Shown piece by piece: positions 58,909 through 64,000 of a stretch of DNA of 64,000 nucleotides. Below the pieces are notes generated by a model, which did not search any database, was not told the DNA's origin, and saw only the letters and a program-made list of their open reading frames with translations. Made by a program: the position numbers and the translations under genes. Source of the stretch: Pseudomonas mandelii (lineage in GTDB: Bacteria > Pseudomonadota > Gammaproteobacteria > Pseudomonadales > Pseudomonadaceae); the NCBI RefSeq assembly GCF_900106065.1, contig NZ_LT629796.1:1586001-1650000 (forward strand). Reading direction: 5' to 3'. Position 1 is the first letter of the stretch; each line of letters starts with the position of its first letter.

Positions 58909-60084
58909 ATGCCATCCGTTATTTCCACCGACGTTCTGATTGTCGGCGCTGGTGTCGCCGGCCTCTGGCTGAATGCGCGCCTGCGCCGCCAGGGTTTTTC
59001 GACCGTGCTGGTGGAAAGCGCCAGCCTCGGCGGCGGGCAGAGTGTGAAGTCCCAGGGCATCATCCACGGCGGCGCCAAGTACGCGCTGCATGGCGCCCTG
59101 ACCGGTGCCTCGGAAGCCATCGCCGACATGCCACGCCGCTGGCGTGAAGCCCTTGCCGGCGACGGCGAGCTGGATCTGACCGGCGTGCGCTTGCTGTCCG
59201 AAGCCCATTACCTCTGGTCCCCTGGCACCCTCGCTGGCAACCTCACCAGTTTCTTCGCCAGCAAAGCCGTGCGTGGCCGTGTCGATCAGGTCAAGGGCGA
59301 CCAACTGCCGCCGGCCCTGCAAGACAAGCGCTTCAAGGGCAAGGTTTACCGATTGGCGGAACTGGTCATCGACGTGCCGAGCCTGATCCAGCGCCTGGCC
59401 GACCTGGCCGGTGATGGCCTGCTCGCCGGTCAGAAGATCGAACCGTTGCTGGAGGCGGGGGTTCTGGTGGGCCTGAAGGTCGACGGACGTGAGATCCGCG
59501 CCCAGCGCATCGTGCTCAGCGCCGGTGCCGGCACCGCGACGCTGCTCGACGCCCTGGGGCTGAGCCAGCCCGCCATGCAGCGCCGGCCGTTGCACATGAT
59601 CATCGCCAAAGGCCCGAGCCTCAAACCGCTGTATGCCCACTGCCTGGGCGGCGGCACCAAACCGCGCCTGACCGTGACCACCCATCCTGCCGCCGATGGC
59701 CAATGGGTCTGGTACATGGGCGGCGATATCGCTGAAGCCGAAGGGGTTGCCCGTGAACCCGCCGAGCAAATCGCCACAGCGCAGAAAGAACTCGGCCAGT
59801 TGCTGCCATGGATCGACCTGAGCACCGCGCAATGGGCCACCTTGCGTGTGGATCGCGCCGAACCGCTGCAATCGGGACTGACGCGCCCAGACAATGCCTT
59901 CCTTGCCGAAGAAGGCCGGCTGCTGGTCGGTTGGCCGACCAAACTGGCACTGGCGCCGGACTTCGCCGACCGGGTCATCGCGTCTTTACAGCGTGACGGC
60001 ATCCAGCCAAGCCATCCAGCGCCGCTGCCCGACTTGCCAAAACCACCGATTTGCGTTCCAGCCTGGGAGCAACTGCTGCCATGA
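58909..60084 (+). CDS. FAD-dependent oxidoreductase (DAO family)
   Basis: The 391 residues start MPSVISTDVLIVGAGVAGLWLNARL, a Rossmann FAD-binding motif. GGGQSVKSQGIIHGGAKYAL follows in the usual place of the flavin-contacting loop; RIVLSAGAGTATLL is the second glycine-rich strand and EEGRLLVGWPTKLALAPD the C-terminal part. The substrate is unknown; glycerol-3-phosphate-dehydrogenase-like or amine substrates would fit. Its stop overlaps the next ATG by 4 bp, so it works with the aldo-keto reductase gene. Cytoplasmic. Confidence 0.85.
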   Translation: MPSVISTDVLIVGAGVAGLWLNARLRRQGFSTVLVESASLGGGQSVKSQGIIHGGAKYALHGALTGASEAIADMPRRWREALAGDGELDLTGVRLLSEAHYLWSPGTLAGNLTSFFASKAVRGRVDQVKGDQLPPALQDKRFKGKVYRLAELVIDVPSLIQRLADLAGDGLLAGQKIEPLLEAGVLVGLKVDGREIRAQRIVLSAGAGTATLLDALGLSQPAMQRRPLHMIIAKGPSLKPLYAHCLGGGTKPRLTVTTHPAADGQWVWYMGGDIAEAEGVAREPAEQIATAQKELGQLLPWIDLSTAQWATLRVDRAEPLQSGLTRPDNAFLAEEGRLLVGWPTKLALAPDFADRVIASLQRDGIQPSHPAPLPDLPKPPICVPAWEQLLP

Positions 60085-60893
60085 GCATAAAGACCCTGCA
60101 CGACCTGCACCGCCCCCTAGGCAGCACTGGCCTGATGGTTTCGCCCCTGGGCCTGGGCACGGTAAAACTGGGCCGCGACCAAGGCGTCAAATACCCCAAC
60201 GGTTTCCAGATTCCCGGCGATGACGAAGCGCGCATGCTGCTCAAACTCGCGCGCGATATGGGCATCAACCTGATCGACACCGCCCCGGCTTATGGCTGCA
60301 GTGAAGAGCGCCTCGGCCCGCTGTTGCGTGGTCAGCGTGAGGACTGGGTAATCGTCAGCAAGGTCGGCGAAGAATTTGCCGACGGCCAGTCGAGTCACGA
60401 CTTCAGCGCCGCCCATACTCGACGTTCAGTGGAGCGCAGCCTGCAACGCCTGGAAACAGATGTTATCGATCTGGTGCTGGTGCACTCCGACGGCAACGAC
60501 CTGGCAATTCTCAACGACAGCGAGGTCTACGCGACCCTCGCCGCGCTCAAGGCCGAAGGCAAGATTCGCGGCTTCGGTTTTTCCGGCAAAACCGTCGAAG
60601 GGGGTTTGAAGGCTCTGGAACAGGGTGATTGCGCCATGGTCACCTACAATCTGAACGAACAGAGCGAGAAGCCGGTCATTGACTATGCTGCTGCTCACGG
60701 CAAAGCCATTCTGGTCAAAAAAGCCCTCGCCAGCGGTCACGTCTGCCTGAGTCCGGGCGTGGACCCGGTGCGCGCCAGCTTCGAGTTGTTGTTTGAACAT
60801 CCGGGTGTTGCCAGTGCTATTGTCGGGACCATCAATCCGCTGCACCTCGCCCACAACGTCGCGACCGTTGCCCAGGTCCTACGTAGAAACTGA
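60081..60893 (+). CDS. Aldo-keto reductase
   Basis: The 270 residues start at ATG 60081 (MSIKTLHDLHRPLGSTGLMVSP), overlapping the FAD oxidoreductase stop. The catalytic tetrad is seen: D66 and Y71 in LIDTAPAYGCSEERLG, K94 in IVSKVGEEF and H135 in DLVLVHSDG. AIVGTINPLHLAHNV forms the cofactor-binding end. The physiological substrate is unknown. It is the middle gene of a likely three-gene unit (PA4991-4993 in PAO1). Confidence 0.9.
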   Translation: MSIKTLHDLHRPLGSTGLMVSPLGLGTVKLGRDQGVKYPNGFQIPGDDEARMLLKLARDMGINLIDTAPAYGCSEERLGPLLRGQREDWVIVSKVGEEFADGQSSHDFSAAHTRRSVERSLQRLETDVIDLVLVHSDGNDLAILNDSEVYATLAALKAEGKIRGFGFSGKTVEGGLKALEQGDCAMVTYNLNEQSEKPVIDYAAAHGKAILVKKALASGHVCLSPGVDPVRASFELLFEHPGVASAIVGTINPLHLAHNVATVAQVLRRN

Positions 60894-60925
60894 TGCCGCC
60901 CACGCGGCCTTAAGCAGGAGCCGAC

Positions 60926-61891
60926 ATGCCGCGCACGCTCATAAGAAAGAACCCGAGCAACTTCAAGACCCTGCCGTTGTACGTCGAAGCGACTCCCGAA
61001 GGCTTGAGCTATCAGAGCGTCGGGATGCCGCTCAATTTCTCCCAGACCCTGCAACGTCGCCGCCCGGTGACGGTGCCCGACACTGAGCGCTTCTCGCTGG
61101 AACTGGCCAACCTTGGGGTCTCGGTGCGCCTGACCCTGCATTGGCAGAATCGCGATTACTGGGTCTTGGTGCGTCAACGCCGGCAAGACCGCGGCGATGT
61201 GGTGCTCAAGTTAATCTCCGGTTACGTGCCAGCCCACGAGCTGAACCTGCCACTGCATACGGCGATCCAGGAGATCGCCGAAGAGTGCCTGCTGGAAACC
61301 CCCGAAGGCTGGCTCGGTGGACGCTTCAATGACACCTGGCTGCCGGCGCCCTACTCCTCGGCGCTGCATTATCGCGAGGCATTACCCTTTCGCCTGACGC
61401 CGTTGTCCGGCTCCGCGCGGCCTGTGCGTTGCGCCAAGATGCAGTTGATCGAACGTCCGCGGGCTTACGTGCATTTGCCGACGGCTTCGCTGCAATTGAT
61501 TTATGACTTGCGCCTGGACGTACCCAAGGAAGCCAAGTCCCTGAGCCTGTTTCATGTCGATGAGCGACTGGAGGGCGATCAGCTGGTGGCCCGGCTCGAT
61601 CGCAAGCGCCCCGATTTGTATTTGATGCCGCTGCAGGACGGCCAGCCGATGGCCGAGCTGTATACCTTGAAAAAGGATCAGCTGTACCCGGCGAGTACGC
61701 GCGGGCTGTACCTGGCAGAGAGTTTTGCCCAGCAGGAAGGCTGGCTGGTGCGCGATGAGCGGATTCGCTGGAAGGATTGGGTACGGCAGCAGGGGTTGAG
61801 CCCGCCGGGGAAGGATTCGGGTCTGGCCCGGTTACGCGGGAAGGCGAAGCAATTGCTGAAGAAGATTGTGCCGCGTAAGGCAGTGCGATAG
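60926..61891 (+). CDS. Conserved protein with Nudix-like segment
   Basis: The 321 residues start MPRTLIRKNPSNFKTLPLYVEATPEG, with AGGAG upstream. Near residue 110, HTAIQEIAEECLLET resembles the helix of a Nudix box, but the canonical REUXEEXGU is not complete, so activity is doubtful. The C-terminus is basic (ARLRGKAKQLLKKIVPRKAVR). The neighbouring genes are an FAD oxidoreductase and aldo-keto reductase, 32 bp upstream. I do not know its function. Confidence 0.7.
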   Translation: MPRTLIRKNPSNFKTLPLYVEATPEGLSYQSVGMPLNFSQTLQRRRPVTVPDTERFSLELANLGVSVRLTLHWQNRDYWVLVRQRRQDRGDVVLKLISGYVPAHELNLPLHTAIQEIAEECLLETPEGWLGGRFNDTWLPAPYSSALHYREALPFRLTPLSGSARPVRCAKMQLIERPRAYVHLPTASLQLIYDLRLDVPKEAKSLSLFHVDERLEGDQLVARLDRKRPDLYLMPLQDGQPMAELYTLKKDQLYPASTRGLYLAESFAQQEGWLVRDERIRWKDWVRQQGLSPPGKDSGLARLRGKAKQLLKKIVPRKAVR

Positions 61892-61905
61892 GAACAAGAG
61901 TGCTT

Positions 61906-62036
61906 GTGTGGCGAGGGAGCTTGCTCCCGCTCGGCTACGCAGTAGCCGCACCGGCTAACGAGTATTCCCTGAAATCACGCGGTGTATGGTTTTGGGGCCG
62001 CTTCGCAGCCCAGAGGGAGCAAGCTCCCTCACCACA
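61906..62036 (+). repeat. REPIN
   Basis: TGTGGCGAGGGAGCTTGCTC at 61906 and its inverse GAGCAAGCTCCCTCACCACA ending at 62036 are inverted; inner core GGCCGCTTCGCAGCCC. It lies between two convergent genes. Confidence 0.87.
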
Positions 62037-62051
62037 GTGACCGCGTCGTCT

Positions 62052-63473
62052 TCAGTTATTGCGGATTTTTTCGACTATTGCGGTAGTCGAACTGTTTGCC
62101 ACCAGCCCCAGTACTTTCACGGTTCCGCCGTAAGCGGTCACGATGTCCGCGCCGACCACCTGGTCGATCCCGTAATCCCCGCCCTTGACCAACACGTCCG
62201 GCTTGACCTCGCGCAGCAGGTTTTCAGGGGTGCCTTCAGGGAAGCTGATCACCCAATCCACGGCGCCCAGACCGGCCAGCACGGCCATGCGACGGTCGAC
62301 GCTATTGATCGGACGACCCGGCCCTTTCAGGCGGCTGACCGAGGCATCGTCGTTGACCGCAACGATCAGACGATCGCCTTGGGCGCGTGCCTGCTCGAGG
62401 TAGGTCACGTGGCCGGCGTGCAGGATGTCGAAGCAGCCGTTGGTGAAAACAATCTTCTCTTTATGTGCTCGCGCATCGTCGACCGCCAGCAGCAACTGCT
62501 CAAGGCCCAGCACACCGCGCTCGGAACCTTCTTCGCGCTGGATGGCACGACGCAGTTCCGGGGCACTGATCGCCGCCGTACCGAGCTTGCCGACGACGAT
62601 GCCCGCCGCCAGATTGGCCAGGGCCACCGCGTGTGGCAGCTCTTCGCCCGCGGCAATCGCGGCCGCCAGCGTGGAAATCACCGTGTCGCCGGCACCGGTC
62701 ACGTCGAACACTTCACGCGCACGAGCCGGCAGGTGCAGCGCCGGATGGTCCGGGCGCAACAAGGTCATGCCGTGCTCGCCACGGGTCACCAGCAACGCGC
62801 CGAGGTCAAGGTCGTGCATCAACTGCGCGCCCTTGCTGACCAGCTCATGCTCATCGGCGCAACCGCCAACGATGGTTTCGAATTCGCTGAGGTTCGGCGT
62901 GATCAAACTCGCGCCACGGTAGATCGAGAAGTCCTTGCCCTTGGGATCGGCCAACACCGGAATGCCACGGGCACGGGCGGCCTGGATCAGCACCTGATGG
63001 TTTTTCAGTGCGCCTTTGCCGTAGTCGGACAGCACCAGCACCTTGATGCCTTCGAGCAGTTCGTCGACCTGCTCGCCCAGCGCCAGGGCGTCGGTGGCGA
63101 AGGGTTCTTCGAAGTCGATACGCAGCAATTGCTGGTGACGGCTCATGACCCGCAGCTTGACGATGGTCGGCTGGTGCGCAATGCGCTGGAACAACGCCCG
63201 CACGCCAGCGCCCTTGAGGCTATTGGCCAGGCTGTCGGCAGCTTCATCGTCGCCGGTCACGCCAACCAGCGAGGCCGGTGCGCCGAGGGCGGCAATGTTC
63301 AACGCAACGTTGGCGGCACCGCCCGGGCGGTCCTCGATTTGCTCGACCTTGACTACCGGCACCGGCGCCTCAGGGGAAATCCGTGAGGTACCACCATGCC
63401 AGTAACGGTCGAGCATGACATCGCCGACCACCAAGACAGGGGCTTGATCGAATCGCGGCATGGACAACTTCAT
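62052..63473 (-). CDS. hldE: Bifunctional heptose kinase / heptose-1-phosphate adenylyltransferase
   Basis: HldE makes ADP-heptose for the LPS inner core. The 473 residues start at ATG 63473 (MKLSMPRFDQAPVLVVGDVM). The N-terminal ribokinase-type half (to about 320) has GDVMLDRYWHG, DRPGGAANVALNIAALG and DVTGAGDTVIS. The C-terminal nucleotidyltransferase half has TNGCFDILHAGHVTYLEQA and VKGGDYGIDQVVGAD. The complete fusion, as in E. coli. Its neighbour to the right is cysC, and waaA, of the same pathway, is nearby. Confidence 0.98.
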   Translation of the reverse strand: MKLSMPRFDQAPVLVVGDVMLDRYWHGGTSRISPEAPVPVVKVEQIEDRPGGAANVALNIAALGAPASLVGVTGDDEAADSLANSLKGAGVRALFQRIAHQPTIVKLRVMSRHQQLLRIDFEEPFATDALALGEQVDELLEGIKVLVLSDYGKGALKNHQVLIQAARARGIPVLADPKGKDFSIYRGASLITPNLSEFETIVGGCADEHELVSKGAQLMHDLDLGALLVTRGEHGMTLLRPDHPALHLPARAREVFDVTGAGDTVISTLAAAIAAGEELPHAVALANLAAGIVVGKLGTAAISAPELRRAIQREEGSERGVLGLEQLLLAVDDARAHKEKIVFTNGCFDILHAGHVTYLEQARAQGDRLIVAVNDDASVSRLKGPGRPINSVDRRMAVLAGLGAVDWVISFPEGTPENLLREVKPDVLVKGGDYGIDQVVGADIVTAYGGTVKVLGLVANSSTTAIVEKIRNN

Positions 63474-63575
63474 GGAGCAACCCACATACAAAATGAACAG
63501 GGGCGCGATATTACCACAGGGTTGGCGCAGGCTTGCGCGACGGCTGCAACGGGATGATTCGACAGGTAAATCTGA

Positions 63576-64000
63576 TCAATTATTGAGCAAAAATGCCGTC
63601 AGTCGAAGGCAAGCGTCTGCCAGGCCCAGTGCCTCGGTATCGATCTCGCACTCGGCCGACAGCGGCGCCTCGTACGGGCTGTCGATGCCGGTGAAGTCCT
63701 TGATGCGCCCTTCCCGTGCAGCCTGATACAAACCTTTCGGGTCGCGTTGCGCGCACACCGCGAACGGCGTGCTGACATACACCTCGATGAAATCGCCTTT
63801 GGCGAATAAACGACGTGCGGCCTCACGCTCGGCGCGAAAGGGCGAGATCGCCGCAACGATCACAATCAGGCCGGCATCGACCATCAGCCGCGCCACCTCG
63901 GCCATGCGCCGGATGTTTTCCCGGCGACAATCCGCTCCCATCCCCAGATCACGGCACAAACCAGCGCGCAAGTTATCGCCATCGAGTAGAAACGTGTGCA
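63576..64000 (-). CDS. cysC: Adenylylsulfate kinase CysC (N-terminus outside window)
   Basis: CysC phosphorylates adenylylsulfate to PAPS for sulfate assimilation. About 140 residues are visible, from [19 protein letters not shown] through [79 protein letters not shown] split over adjacent strands, to the end. The P-loop lies before the window end and is not seen. It could be a stand-alone cysC or the C-terminus of cysNC. The 63474-63575 gap holds nothing. Confidence 0.9.
   Translation of the reverse strand, partial: HTFLLDGDNLRAGLCRDLGMGADCRRENIRRMAEVARLMVDAGLIVIVAAISPFRAEREAARRLFAKGDFIEVYVSTPFAVCAQRDPKGLYQAAREGRIKDFTGIDSPYEAPLSAECEIDTEALGLADACLRLTAFLLNN

Overview
The window is chromosomal DNA of a Pseudomonas, most likely of the P. 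fluorescens group. The basis is gene order, which from memory follows the PAO1 block from rnr (PA4937) to hldE (PA4996) almost gene for gene; GC-rich codon use; many inverted REP pairs (REPINs) of the GTGGCGAGGGAGCTTGCTCCC type; and a lectin nearly identical to the P. fluorescens agglutinin I remember. No rRNA, insertion sequence, integrase, prophage or CRISPR array was found.

Left part (1-10.5 kb): truncated rnr; two identical tRNA-Leu(CAG) units, each with its own promoter and terminator; a Fur-box-preceded periplasmic binding protein and permease of an iron(III) ABC importer without its ATPase; a chemoreceptor; then purA and hisZ.

RNA/protein quality-control block (10.8-24.5 kb): tsaE, amiB, mutL, miaA, hfq, hflX, hflK and hflC form a leftward, mostly overlapping cluster, with nnr upstream. 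Next come queG, a TRIC-type channel gene, orn and rsgA.

Accessory segment (24.5-28.5 kb): where rsgA and motB are neighbours in PAO1, this genome carries a tight three-gene operon, TIR / caspase-like protease / TIR, ending in its own terminator. It resembles the TIR-caspase anti-phage systems called type IV Thoeris, but with two different TIR proteins. Behind it lie a lower-GC membrane protein, a small unknown protein under a potentially structured leader, and one copy of a ~250-270 bp repeat.

Motility, lipid and DNA-topology part (28.5-46.8 kb): motA-motB under a sigma-28 promoter, an HDOD protein, rhdA, psd, an OAA/PFL-type mannose lectin, a PilZ-like protein, serB divergent from an AhpA/Smp-like membrane protein, an orphan PqiC lipoprotein, and the parE - phytase-like - retropepsin-like - parC cluster with yqiA upstream.

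Right part (46.8-64 kb): a head-to-tail array of six REP units plus the second diverged repeat; nudF-yqiB-cpdA; a DUF3298-like lipoprotein; thiC with a TPP riboswitch and the downstream transporter cytX; a tolC-like gene; waaA; a LysR regulator divergent from an SMR pump; an FAD oxidoreductase / aldo-keto reductase / Nudix-like trio; hldE; and a truncated cysC.

Most genes are housekeeping. The accessory content is the 24.5-28.5 kb segment, the lectin, the repeat arrays and probably the iron importer pair. Start codons were re-chosen from ribosome-binding sites where the longest frame overran; several genes start with GTG or TTG (chemoreceptor, hflX, tsaE, serB, the AhpA-like gene, the retropepsin-like gene, cpdA, cytX).
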